A DNA stretch of 64,000 bases, taken from NCBI GenBank assembly GCA_963969365.1, contig OZ017747.1, positions 4,340,001-4,404,000 of the forward strand. Reading direction: 5' to 3'. Source of the DNA: Asterochloris sp. CNOR1 (taxonomy: Eukaryota; Chlorophyta; Trebouxiophyceae; Trebouxiales; Trebouxiaceae). Below are positions 48,712-61,200 of this stretch, piece by piece. The notes below the pieces were generated by a model, which was not told the origin of the DNA, did not search any database, and saw only the letters and a list, made by a program, of their open reading frames with translations. Position 1 is the stretch's first letter; each line of letters opens with the position of its first letter. The translations under genes were made by a program, and so were the position numbers.

Positions 48712-49542
48712 ATGGAACAAAGTGATTGCACTGATGTTGCTTGGGGCATCTGACTGACTTTGCTGCAGCAGTAGTTGGCCTGACAGCATGGCTGCAGCAC
48801 CCGGCAGGTGGCTGACAACCCTCGCTTGCTGCAGGATTCTCGCTGGTCCTGAGCCTGCCTGAGGAGCTGCAGCTCGCTGTGCTCAGCAAGCTGTCAAGTC
48901 TCAGCCTCAAGCTGGTGGGCATGACCTGCACGCAGCTTCGCACAGCAGGTCGGCAAGCCAGAAGAGACAGGCTCTGCCGCAGGCTGGCAGCCAGTTGGCG
49001 CTCCAGGACACAGGACGCCATTGCCATTCGGGCGAGCACCTACACTGACTTGATTGATCACGTGACGGCCCTGCCTGAGGCCAAGAGGGAAGTTGTGCTC
49101 AGGATGGCGGAGCGCTTCCGGACCAGTCGCTTCGTTGATGTCTGGCGCATGCCCACCTCTTTCAGGGGCATCTTGGCAGGTCACTGCATGTGGCAGCTTG
49201 TCAATGCACGCTCTGGTAGACATGAGGCCCTGAGGCGCAAATCGAACGGGGGACGCGATGCAGGCTCTCATAAGTATAATGTACCATCTGTGCGATGCTG
49301 ACAGTGAGATCTTAGAGATGTGGCGCCACCGATGGGCTACATGTCTAAGTGATGACGCAAGTTTGATCCGCTATGACACGTTGCCTGAAACCTTCACAAG
49401 GCAAGGGACTGAGTTTTGGCGCTACATGCTTGAGTCAAAAATATATACGCCCCCTGAGGTCATTGCTCCCTGCCCAGCTGTCTGGCAGGCAAGCCTTTGC
49501 TGGTTGGCACTTGTGATGGCCAGAAGAGGATATACTGTTTAA
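48712..49542 (+). CDS. F-box-like protein, copy 1 (C-terminal half apparently broken)
   Basis: The main exon, 48835-49301, begins FSLVLSLPEELQLAVLSKL and continues to MTCTQLR, the layout of an F-box (LPxEL..ILSxL...TCxxLR), which recruits SCF ubiquitin-ligase substrates through Skp1. A short first exon, 48712-48721 (ATG GAA CAA plus one base), fits in phase in both copies but is weak. A second frame at 49258-49542 (…PPEVIAPCPAVWQASLC) is homologous to sequence after a stop in copy 2. The ancestral protein was therefore probably longer, and a frameshift has split it. It could be a decaying gene. Confidence 0.48.
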
Positions 49543-50289
49543 AGAATTGAAAGATTGGCTGATGCCACCTTTTGGTTCCCCTGATGGGGTTTTAACGTTA
49601 TACATTGCATGTCAAGCGGTGTACCTTTGTCATAGTCATGCCTTCTCAGCCAGCCATGCCTGGGTCCTATGACGTATGGCGTGACGCTGCAAGAGAGTTA
49701 CTTGACGCGCTGAACCAGTCTCATGTGGAGGCACCACTTTATCTGGAGGCAGCAAATGCCAGGTGGCCATAGACATGCGGGGGGCGCCCTGCTTAGGGAG
49801 CTATGATGGCCATCAAACACGATGAAGGCAGAAAGGCGCCATGTGGCGCCCCTGGGAGAGCATTAGCATAGGCTCCTGCAGCACAGGTACTGCAGTCATG
49901 GGACCTTCCAGCCCTGGCAGGCAATATCAGCAGCTGAGCCCCAGCAGGGCAATACACTCACTTGTCTTGTCGTGCCTGGCAGGACGCCCTCTTTATTCAG
50001 GCAGCCTGCTCAAGCGACATGCGTTTCTGTTTTACAGGCAGCGCCAGCTCCTGGGCCGCAACAGGAGTCACATCACTGTTTCAGGTCCTGTCCTGCCAGC
50101 CAGCACACCCTGCTGCATCCAGGCTGGCCTACTATGGCCGGCAGCATGAGCCGCCAGGCCGCGCACCCAAGGTTCTGATGTGCCAGGCACCACTATCCAC
50201 TGCATGCAGGCCAGCTTTTGAAGACCAAGCATGGCCTGTTACAACAGGCAGCACCCGTGGCTGGGCCCCAGCAGGAGGCACACCAATGT
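49543..50289. other. Non-coding part of duplication unit 1
   Basis: Contains the equivalent of the sequence beyond the SMC4 3' end. Related phrases of the form GGGCCCCAGCAGGA..CACAC recur here and in unit 2. No gene is supported. Confidence 0.5.
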
Positions 50290-50510
50290 TCAGCACCTGC
50301 CAGGCTACACAACCCGCTGCATTCAGGCTGGCTACCTGCGCACCCACCTGGGTAGAGGGCGACAGTCTTTATGGCATTGTCAGTCTTATACATGCCGAGC
50401 AACTTGTCAGCCAGCTCAAATCAGTTGTTGCGCAGGCTGATGATCATGAAGTGTGACATTCTTCATGGGCTCTTTGATGTAGTGAGCCACAGTGGAAACT
50501 GACATCAAGT
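50290..50510 (-). pseudogene. Dead copy of the SMC4 last exon
   Basis: This minus-strand segment matches the true exon at 52218-52435 in order: VAHYIKE, then the words for SLRNN, FELAD, MYKTDNA. It carries a frameshift before SLRNN and a TGA where the gene has the Met of NNMFEL. The acceptor CTGCAG has become CTGCTG, so it cannot be spliced as an SMC4 exon. Confidence 0.85.
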
Positions 50511-50743
50511 CAGCAGCACAGAAGGGGCATGCCTATTGGCAGAAACGCCAATGCCTGCTGGGGAAGTACACCATGAATGCTGCAGCTTCCATTGTTCATG
50601 CTTTGCAGGCAGTGTGTTGGCAGCTTGGACTTCTGCTTGGAGCAATTTGCTCTGCTGAAGCTTCAGCAACGTGAGGCCCCCGGCTGTGCCCTACTATACG
50701 ATTCAACATAACGTCTGAGGGGCGAGTGAGGCGGTCTCACCAA

Positions 50744-51255
50744 ATGGAACAAGGTCATCGCGATAATGTTGGCCTGACAGGTTGGCTACAGCATCTGGCA
50801 GACTGGTGGCCTGGCAACCCTCACTGGCTGCTGCAGGGTTCTCACTGGTCCTGAGCCTGCCTGAGGAGCTGCAGCTGGCCGTGCTTAGCAAGCTGTCAAG
50901 CCTCAGCCTCAAGCTGGCGGGCATGACCTGCACGCAGCTCTGCACAGCCGCCCGGCAAGCCAGGAGAGACAGGCTCTGCCGCAGGCTGGCAGCAAGTTGG
51001 CGCTGCGCAGCACAGGATGCCTGCGCCATTCGAGGGACCACCTACATTGACTTGAGCGTGCAAGTGGCGTCCCTGCCTGAGGCCAAGAGGGAAGTGGTGC
51101 TGAGGATGGCGGAGCGCTTCCGGACCAGTCATAGCGCTGATGTCTGGCAGATGCCCACCTCTTACAAGGGCATCCTGGCGGGTCATTATGCATGGCATCT
51201 GTACGTTGGTGCCAGACGGCAGGCTCTGGCAGACAAGATGAAAGAGCTTCTCTAG
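50744..51255 (+). CDS. F-box-like protein, copy 2
   Basis: The main exon, 50837-51255, encodes FSLVLSLPEELQLAVLSKL...MTCTQLC, then a basic stretch (RQARRDRLCRRLAASW) and ALPEAKREVVLRMAERF-like sequence, ending in KMKELL and TAG. It is about 75-80% identical by eye to copy 1 over its length. The optional first exon is 50744-50753. Sequence beyond the stop (51256-51560) still resembles copy 1 (PPEVIDACPALWQASLC) but with another stop between, so the C-terminal half is lost or spliced in a way I could not reconstruct. No substrate-binding repeat is seen. Confidence 0.5.
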
Positions 51256-52217
51256 GATGCACTGCAGACTACCAGCAGTACAAGTGACAATGCTAATCAG
51301 GAGATCATCGAGAGATGGGCTGCATATGATACTAAGAGTCTTTATGCATCTGGCCATGACGCGGTGCCTGAGGAAGTCATTAGGCAGTGCACTGAGTTCA
51401 TGTCCCTGTTGCTTAATTCATGATTCTGCCTGCCCCCTGAGGTGATAGATGCCTGCCCAGCCCTCTGGCAGGCAAGCCTATGCCACTTGGCAGTTTTGAA
51501 GGTCAGGACAGGGTCAATTGTCAATGAGATTGAAGCATTGGCTGATGCCACGTTCCTCTGATGGGGCTTTCGCATTGCACACCAAGATGCCTGCATTCTG
51601 CGTTTGTCATGTTCACACCTTGTCAGCCAGCTTTAGAGCCCTGGAAACATGATGAAGTGTGGCATTGGTCGCAAGAGTAAAACATGAGCAACTGAAGTAA
51701 TCTTATGTCAAGTGAAGGTAGCAAATGCTGGGTAGCCACAGATGTGCTGGAGCCGCCCTGCTCAGGGAGCTGTGATGGCCATTGGTTGCGATGAAGGCAG
51801 AAGGTTGCCATGCGATGCCCCTGGGAGAGCGTCAGCATAGGCTCCTGCACCACAGACACTGCAGTCAAGGGGCCTCCAGTTGTCAACTGCCCTGTCAGGC
51901 AGCATCAGCTGCTCAGCCCCAGCAGGACACACATCCTCGTTCTGTCGTGCCAGACAGCAGGCGTCCTGCTCAGGCAACTCGTATTTCTGCTATACACGCA
52001 GCGCCACCTGCTGGGCCCCAGCAGGAATCACACCCGGGTGCCGTCCTGCCAGCCAGCATGACCTGCTGCAGCCAGGCTGGCTGCTCGACCAGCAATTCGC
52101 CAGGTTTCTGACAGACGGCACATTACATGGCACCCAGCTGGTCTTTGGAGACCTAGCATCGCCTCTCTTGGCAGGCAGCATCCGTCGCTGGGCCCCAGCA
52201 GGAGACACACCCCACAT
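51256..52217. other. Region between F-box-like copy 2 and the SMC4 stop
   Basis: It starts with the decayed C-terminal remnant of the F-box-like gene (to about 51560). The SMC4 3' flank follows, with three or more loose copies of a unit built around GCCCCAGCAGGA..CACA(T/C)CC (about 51915, 52015 and 52190). No other gene is supported. Confidence 0.5.
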
Positions 52218-55200
52218 TCAGCACCTGCCAAGCCATACAACTTGCTGCGTCAGGCTGTCACCCGCGCACCCACCTGGGTTGATGGCAACCGACTTGGTGG
52301 CATTGTCAGTCTTGTAGATGCCGACCAGGCGGTCGGCCAGCTCAAACATGTTGTTGCGCAGGCTGATGATCACGAACTGGGCGTTCTTGGTGCGCTCCTT
52401 GATGTAGTGAGCCACAATGGACACATTCTTGAAGTCTGCAGCACAGGAGGGGGATCTCTTTGGGCAGAAGCACCAGTGCACGCTGGAGAACTGCAGCATG
52501 AATGCTGCAGCTCCCAGTATTCATGCTTTGCACTGTGTCGCTGTGTATGAAGAGGTGGCCTCTTGTATGGGCCAACTGCCTCTCTGCATGATCCGCCTGC
52601 TCTGCTCAAGCAATCTGAAGGTGGTGTCAGCCAGCAGAGCAGGTTGGTGCTGGCAGCTGCTGGCTGCGCCTCACAAACGTAACCTGCGAAGGCATGGCAT
52701 TTAGTTGCTGTCAGTGGGGAGTGGCGCATCGCCAATTTCCGCTGAAACTGAGGGCTGAGACTGCAGCATGCAGCATGGCACCCTTTTCCCCCCTTGAGCT
52801 GCATTGCAGTACAGCAGCACCAACATGACACTCAGCACACCTCTGTTTTGGTCAGCCGCTCTCAGCAGAGTGTTTGAGTCTGTACAGGGGCCACACAGCT
52901 GCTCCTATAATGTGTCGGCTCAAAGGGCAGTCAGCAGCAGGCATGTCATGCAGCACTGCATGCCTTGTCGCCACATTTGGGATTGATACGTGGTCATAAG
53001 GGTCACAATCAGCAACTTTGTAACAAGCCAGGACCCTGCCCAACCTGGAACAAGCAAAGTATGCATGACCAGCACAGTACCAAACCTTCCAGGGTCATTC
53101 ACTGCCATTGCTGTGCCCATGTCAGTGCACACCCTGCAATAGGGTACCCACCTAGGGCCGCGTCAATCTCATCCATCACGTACAGCGGCGTGGGCTTGTA
53201 ATGGTGCAGCGCAAACACCAGTGACAGGGAGCTCAGCGTCTTCTCCCCGCCAGAGAGGTTGGCGATATTCTTCCAGCTCTTGCGGGGCGGGCGCACGCTG
53301 AACACAATGCCCTGCAGCACAAAGTTGCACACTGGAGTGGTCTTGCCATTTTTGCAGCTGTTGCTAATGATATCACTGCAGAGGGGTACCCAGCATCTGG
53401 CTCCATAGAGCACAAAGCATCAGCATCTGCAGGAGCGTGAAGCCAGAATTGGCACACCTGCACTCTGCTGCCAGGGAAGTTAAAATGCTCCAATTGGCCT
53501 AGATGGACACCCTGCCACATCTGACCCCGCTCATGTGACAGAGGCCCAGCTCCAATGTGGCCCAGATGGTGTCTTGCCCGCGGCTACAGGCTTTTTTGTT
53601 CACCTTTCACAGCCGCCCTGCCCCACGTCTAACAGGAGTGTACAAAGTGGACTGGCTCCATGCAGGTGCAAAGGACATGTTAACATCAGCCACAGGCTGG
53701 TGCATTATACAGCCCATTCCTGAGAGGGGCTCAGCCCATATTTCAAGCCGTTACAACCATAGTCAAAAGTTGCCGTACCATGCTGCTAAGTAAGGTGATG
53801 GAGCTCTCAGTGGTATCCTGCCCCAGCTTGGCTCAGAGGGATACTCTGGTTGAGGCTCATACTCAGGTTGTCTCTCAATCCACAGCGCCCCCGTCTCAAC
53901 TTGAAAAGGCCTTTAAGTAATCCATCAGCTCCCACATGGCCCAGCAGGACACCATGCCAGTGGCTGCAGGCACACGTCTACGGCAGCCCACCTCTGAGAA
54001 GGGGTCCAGGGAGTCCACCAGCTCCAGCTCGGCGTCCCCCCCCAGCGTGATCATCTGGTACATCTCCTTCAGCTTGAGGGAGATGCAGTTGAACCCCGCC
54101 ATGAACTCGTCCAGGCGGCGCTTGCGCAGGTCCTCGTACGCACGCCGCACCTGCAGCAAGGCGACAGGGTGATATGCCCAAACCCTCTAGAACAGGAACA
54201 AAGCCCACGTGAACTTGTCTGTTGGAGACCTCTTAGTCTTTGTTCCTGGTGTGTCTTTTGCCTTTGGTTCTGACAAGTCTCAGCATTGCAGGGGAGTTCC
54301 GTTGCCCCTGTGCATTGCGGCCTCTTCTGCACCCACACTGGCTGGCTTGGCTTGTCAAGACAAAAAGGCTGCAGGCAGGACTGGTGGCTGGTGCAGAGCT
54401 ACCCATGCCTGCACACAGCTAGACCAGCCTCACAGCCCCAAGCTCATGGCAGCCTGACCTGCTTGTGGTGCTGCAGGCACCATGACAGGTGGCCAGCACA
54501 AGGCTGTCTGGGCCTGCACACAGCTGCACCGGCCTCACAGTCCTGGTCAGACTCCTGCGCCCTCACCTGTTTGTGGTGCTGCAGGCGGCATGTGTAGCGT
54601 CCAGCGATGCCTCACGCTACACCATATAGCGTGGGGCATTGCTGGACGCTACAGCATGATAGGGGGCCAGTACAGAGGTGCCCGCGCCCGCACTGGCTCC
54701 CAAAGTCCTTGTCAGAGTCCTGCGCTGTCACCTTCCCGTGGTGCTGCAGGCGACATGGCCGGTGGAGCCTGCACTCCCCCGCCTAGTCCTTCTTCAAGTT
54801 TCGTGACGGCAGAGACCTGAAAAACAAATGACGTCTCCTGGCTGGCATCTCACCTGATCGCGATGCTGCGTGGCAGCCTCCAACCCCTTCACCCTCTGGG
54901 CATACTCCTCCTCCTTGGCGCGGTAGGCTGCGATGGCGCCCAGGTCAGGGTTCATGCGCCCAATCTCCTCCTCCAGCATGGTCACTCTGCACAGCAACCC
55001 AGGCCCACGTCAGGCACGGTTGGGAGCAGCTGTGGGGTGCTGCTCCAGCATGGCGCCCGGCATGGCCATGAGGCTGCTGCAGCCATCACATCCTGAGCTC
55101 CCCTAAAAGGTTATGTTCCCTGGTCCATCACAAACAGCCTGTTTGTAGCTGTACAATGCTGTCGACCATCTGAAGCAGCAGGCTCTATCCAGAGCACAGC

Positions 55201-58200
55201 TCCTCAGCCAGAATGATGCGTGCAGCTGGAAAACGCCGTCAGGCGTCAGGCATCAGGCAGCAAGCGCTGGCATCTGAACAGCTTGCCTGCTACCCTGTGT
55301 GTTCAAAAAGCGCTGTCAGGCATCAAAGCAGCAAGTGGTGGTCAAGTTTGAGCTCCTCTGCCAGCATGGCCACCCTGCGCAGCTACCAAGTACTGTCAGG
55401 CACACTTTTGACAGCATGCCTGGGCACTATGCACTCACATGAGGACAATTGGGCGCCAGCATGGCTGCCTGCACAATTGCAGAGCACTGTGCGGTCCACT
55501 GCGCCTGTAGTCTGCCAGCTGCAGCTGCTTGTCCCCCACCTGTATTCCAGGTCCTGTGTGTTGACTTTGGCCAGCTGCTCCTCGTTTAGGGGCTTGTCCA
55601 CCTCCCCATCACCCCCACCTGCATGATTGCACAGGTGCTGGTCTGTTGGGCCAGCACACATTTATGTTGTTGTGTCAGCCATGGACCTAACCCACCTCCC
55701 CATCACCTGTGACCCCATATCAGGACAGAGATGGTGTCAGAGCCCAGACTGTCAATGCTGAGGCGGAGCTCAACGGGACCTGACACCTTCTTTGCCTTGC
55801 TTTGACGTGCCTCCTTACAAGACAGGCAATTCCCTCTCTTTGCAGGCTTGACCACAAACTTCTGCCTCAGGCAGTGTCTGTCATTCTCCTGTTCTTTTGC
55901 CAATGGTGGTGCAACACACACATTTGACGTGCTGGGCGGGCAGGACACAGCGAGCCACTCTGGTGTAGCCTGTGGAGCTCTCAACAAATGTTGTCGGGGC
56001 CCACTGAGCTGTGCTGCATCCTCTCCAGCTGTGATCGCAATGCAGGCACACACTGCCGGCCTTCTCGGCATGCAGGACACAATGAACCTCCCTGGTGCAC
56101 TACACTTGCCAGAGGCGCCGTGGACACAACATGGTGCTTGCGGCTGATTGTTGTTCACGGTCCCCAAGGATGCAAGAGGGCTAGATGTTGGTGTGGCGTC
56201 TGCACCCCTCAAACATGCAATGCATGCAGCTCCACCCACTTTGCTGGTGGATGTCTTGCAGCTTCTTGACTGCGTCTTCGTGACAGCCCTTCCACTTGCG
56301 CAGCTTCACTGTCTCCTCCTTGGCTAGGTCGCGCAGGTCCCGCAGCTTGTTCTCCAGCTCCACCTCCACGGTGCGGATGATGTTTACCTGTAGCACAAGC
56401 TTTCAGGCTTTGCACAGGCTCTAAAAATGTAATGCCAGTCTACTCCCCAGCTCCATTGCCATAGTGCAGATAAGGTTGACTTGCAGCAAAAGTGGCAATG
56501 GCTTTGCCCAGACCCTAAAAATGCTGCCAGCTTGCTTTCCAACTCTACCTCCCCAGTGCAGATGATCTTCGCCTATAGCACGATGCAGACATGCAAGAGC
56601 ACACCATGCCTGTAGAGCTGTGCACAGTCTCCAAAAGTTCCTTGCACAGCGCACGAAGCAACCCCAGCCTGCAAAACCAAGCGACCTGCCTCAACCCAGC
56701 AACTGAGGCATCTCTGACATCTGCCAACCAGGCAGAGGCAGGGCAGCCACCCACCTCGCGCTGCTTCTTATCAAACTTGCCCTGCACCAGTGCCAGGTCG
56801 GCCTCTCGCTCCTTCAGCAGCGCCTCAGTCCTCTGGGTGGCCTCCATCACCTTCAGGGCCGCCTCCTCAAGTGCCTGCAGGCATGTACACAGCTGCCAGT
56901 TAAGACTGACAGGAGCACGCCCTCACGCTGTAAGGTACAGGACACCTCCTCAGGTGCCTGCAGGCCACCACAGGGGCCAGCTGCTGTATGTCCATCATCC
57001 ATCATCCATCATTGGCCTGTGCCACAGGCCCAGGCTAGCTTGCTAATGCGCAAGCATCCCTTGAGCATCTGCAGGCATGAAGTCAGTGCATGCAGGCTCT
57101 TCCAGAGGGCTTCTGCCTAGGCAATGGCAGCTATCAAACAGGTTGTGGCACACATACAGTAATAGCTGCTGGTACGCAGGCAGGTGTTGAGTGTCCCGCT
57201 GCGCGTGACACAGGCGAGGCCAGGACTCCTGCTTGACACCACAGCACGCACCTTGAAGTCCTGCTGCTTGGCCTGCATGTCTGCGCTGGCCTTGTCCAGG
57301 TCGCTTTGAGTCTTGGCCGCATCCCTGGTCATCTTATCTGCCTGCTTGCCCCCGGCAGACACCTGGACTCGGCGCTTGGTCAGCTCAGCCTCTGACATGG
57401 CGATATCCTGCAGGGCCGCAGTCGTTGGTGGGGCGGTGCAGCTGCCGCCCAACACACAGATGCCTGTCTCCACCAACAAGGCAACATGAGCTGACCACAT
57501 CAAGTACATTCAACCGAAACAGGGCAGGTCGATTGTCCTCTTGGGTGCTGGGGGCACTTGATCTATGCAAAGCAGTTGCTCTGGGTGGTCAAAGGGACCT
57601 GAAACACGCAAACTACAGGGGCGGGCATGTTCAAGATAGCTTTCCACACCCTGCTGGACCCAGCTCGACTGCTGCGCCAGGCCAGCAAGGGGATGCTTCC
57701 CCTTGCCTTCTGCAAGCTGGCAACGAGCGTGAGCTGTTTGGGCGCCCAAGCCCAAAGCCACCCTGAGTGACCGCATCGGCGATGTCCACTACCTGATTTG
57801 GCAAGGTGCGCTCTCTTTTGGCCACAATGCACCCCCCTGCGCGTCCAGCTTATGGCATTATCGTGCAGTACTCCTTACAGTCTGCAGCTTGGCGGCAAGC
57901 TCTCTTGGTCACAAACACAATCCCCCAAGTGTCTGACTCTTGGTGTAACACGGGCAGCTCCCCTCACCTTCTGCAGCTTGGCGATGAGCGCCCTCTGTTT
58001 GGCCATCTGAGGACCCCCAACTCCCTCAATTTTCTTCTGCAGAGCTGTGGCCTGACCCTGCAGCTGGCTGGTGCTGCTCTCCAGCTTGACGAGCTCCTTC
58101 TGGGCAGCCTCCACTTCTGTCTCCAGCGCCTCAAGGCGGCCAGCGTCCTCCCTGCTGACCTGCAGGTGTTAAAAAAAAGATTTCACGCAGACTTTGAGGG

Positions 58201-61200
58201 AGTCTCAATGGTGCCTCCACATCTGTCTCCAGCGACTGGAGCCAGCCAGCAGCCTCTTGGCTGACCAGCAAACTTTTGAACAGCTGGCTGCAGAGTCACC
58301 TGCGTGGCCGCCCTCAGGGTTGTTGACTGGCGCTGCCGGGAGTGCCTGCTGCACTGGGAAGGACTCTGACTTGCAGTTGCTTCAGCACAGCAGAAACAAA
58401 AATTAAATGGTAGCCCCTCCGCAGAGTCACCTGTGTGGCTGCCTCCAAGCTGCTCAGTCGCTGCTGCTGGTGTGTCGCGGCCGAAAAGAGGCACAGCAGA
58501 GCCTAGGGTGCAGGGGCAGCCGGGCTGCAGACTCACCTGTGTGGCCGCCTCCAAGTTGCTCAGTCGCTGCTGCTGGTGTGTCGTGGCCGGGCAGAGGCAC
58601 AGCAGAGCCTAGGGTGCAAGAGCAGCCTGGCTGCAGACTCACCTGTGTGGCCACTCCCAAGCTGCTGGATGGCAGCTGCTGGGGCGTCATGGCCGGATGT
58701 AGGCACACCACACCCTAGTGTGCCGGGCAGGTGTACGGCAGAGTCACCTGTGTGGCCGCCTTCAGGCTGCTCAGTCTCTGCTGGAGGTCCCTGGCCCGTG
58801 CCTGCTGCGCGTCAGCCTCCAAGGATGCCTTGGGGATGGCCGCCTCCAGCTGCTGCACCGTTCTGCTGGCGTGCTGCAGGGCTGCAGTCTGGGCCTCTAC
58901 CTCGGCGTTGGCCTGCTGCATGGCCTGCAGTCAGCGAAGGCGCCGTGTGAGGTGGTTTTTCTGCTGCCACAGTGGCAGTGGGTCCTCATTTCAGCAGTGG
59001 CATCGCTACTTCTGCTGCAGAGGCCACATGATGGAATCACAAAGCTGAGTAGGGCGTGCTGTATTGCGGACCTACCAGCTTCCAGTGGCCTGCCTGCAGC
59101 AAGACAACGACAGGCTCATAGTGTGGCAATAACAGAGGAGGTGCTGCATGGGGTATGTTTGCAGCAGTTCAGCAGCACCACAGTATGTCTCTCCTGCCTG
59201 CCCCTGTTTCTGAGAAGCTAAGTGCCCCTTGGTGAAAAGTTAGACCCGCTTGAACTTTTGCTAGCAAATGGGTACCCAAACCCGGAGCTTCTGCCCATCA
59301 ACTTCTGCTTGATGTTCCATCCTTGCCTGCACTGCAGAGGCAGTGCCCCACCTGCTGGCCGGCGTCAAGCTTCTGCTCGTTTCACCACAGCTAACATGTC
59401 AGTCAGAATGCAGCAGCTGGCAGTGCCCGACCTGCAGGGCTGGCCAGGACCTGCTGCTGCTCAGACTGGAGGCCGCCTGTGTAGCTGGATGCAGAAACAC
59501 TGTGCCCCACCTGCTGGGTGGCGGCCATCTCCTGCCGCTCAGTCGGGGGGCCATCTGTGTGGCTGCACGCAGGGGAAGCGCGGCAGCCACCGCCTCCTGG
59601 CTGGTACCCATATGCAGTGATCTTTCTGGCCAGCACCGAGCTCTTGCTGCCCAGCTTCCGCCGCTTAACAACAGAACTTCCTGTTCAGATGAATGCAGCC
59701 AGTGCACAGTGGTCCACCTGCTGGCTGGCGCCCAGCTCCTGCTCTGCCTGCGCCAGCTCTGCGGTGGCAGCCTGTGTGTCCAGTGTGCGGGGCGCTGCAT
59801 TGCCCAGGCACATGCGCCCGCCGCGGGGCTTGCCCCCTCCGCCGCTCATAGTGCCTGACTCATTGATCATCTCACCCTGCAAGGGTACAGCAGCTGCGGC
59901 TTGCTGAGAGGGAGCTGCATGTGCAGTGGCCTGGGTTAGCGACCGCTCCAGCCATCTCATCATGCAGGGATAATGAATCGGGTTGACAGCAGCTTAGAAA
60001 CCGAGCCACTGTAAGCCCAGACCTATGTGAGCAGGCCCTGGCAATGAAGCCTCTGTAAAGTGCAGCAAAGCCTGCAGGCTGCCTCAAACAGGGCCGTCTC
60101 CTGGAAAGAAAGGGCTGCATCAGGTGAAAGACGAGCTTTTGCATAAATCTGATATGAGTGCTCAGCAGGCTCACCTACAACAGCAGTCGCTCCAAATTGG
60201 TCAGTCATGGCCCCGTGTCAGCCCTTATTGTTTGCCAGCAGGTGGCCCACACAGCCTCTGATCAGCCCTGGGCAAGCAAGCATGATGGCTGCCAGATGGC
60301 TGCAAGCAGGTGGCTCACACAGCCTCGTCTTTGCCCTTAGCATGCATTCAGGATGATCCTGCCAGATGGCTGCAAGCAGGTGGCTCACACAGCACCTTCT
60401 TAGCCCTCAGCATGCCAGCAGGTGTGCCCACCTTGAGTGTGACGACCCTTGCCCAGCGCCGATCTCCCCCATAGGCAATGCGCGAGGCCTGCTCCAGGTC
60501 GGCCGCCACCACTGTGTCTCGGAGGGCAAAGTAGAAGGCCAGTCCCATGCGCTTGTCGCGCACACGCACCAGGTCAAACAGTCTGGGCACACCTGCAAAG
60601 CAGGTGCATGGTGCTTTGGAGCCCAGTTGTAGAGCGCAATCTGCCAAGGTCAGCTCAGCAGGTTCCCAGGGAGGCAACCCTTGCGTTCAAGGATGCCTGC
60701 ATAATTGTTGATGGAGGCATAAGTCTGGCAAGTGAACGTGGCAGACACTGAGCCCAAGAGCAAGATGCAGCATGCCTGGCTCAGACTGCCTGGCCTTGTG
60801 CTGTTGGGTTGGGCAAGCATCGTCTGCTGGCACACAAGCAGTCCTAAGCTTTGTGGACTGGACAGACCTTCTGGTGGGCTGGCCGCCTCCTGCATGGCCT
60901 TTGCCAGGTGTTGCTGCTTATCCAGTATGAGGAAAGTGGCAACTCCCAGCCCCTGCCTGCAGCCGAGCAATTTGTAGAGCGGGCACAGATGCAACAGGTC
61001 TGACCAGGCTCAGAAGAGTTGGTCGTTGAGGGAAACCTTTGACTTGACAATGTTCTGGAAGTAAGACGACAGCGAGGGCACCTTCAGCAACACTGGGCTC
61101 CTCCAGAAGTGACACACAGGTGCAGGACACCGCCTCCGCAGGCGCAGCTATAAGACTCTGCTGAAAATGTCAACCGTGTGGACAGTGAAATCCCCAGGTG

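Larger units (their letters stand above)
48700..50640. repeat. Tandem segmental duplication, unit 1
   Basis: This unit holds F-box-like copy 1 and a dead SMC4 last exon. It matches unit 2 (about 50730-52570) in the same order and orientation. Offsets between matching landmarks are about 2002 bp in the F-box part and about 1926 bp in the SMC4 part, so indels have accumulated. Edges are approximate. Confidence 0.85.
50730..52570. repeat. Tandem segmental duplication, unit 2
   Basis: Contains F-box-like copy 2 and the working SMC4 terminal exon, so this is likely the parental unit. Similarity to unit 1 includes intron sequence upstream of the SMC4 exon (for example CATGAATGCTGCAGCT), which shows that genomic DNA rather than a cDNA was copied. 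Confidence 0.85.
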
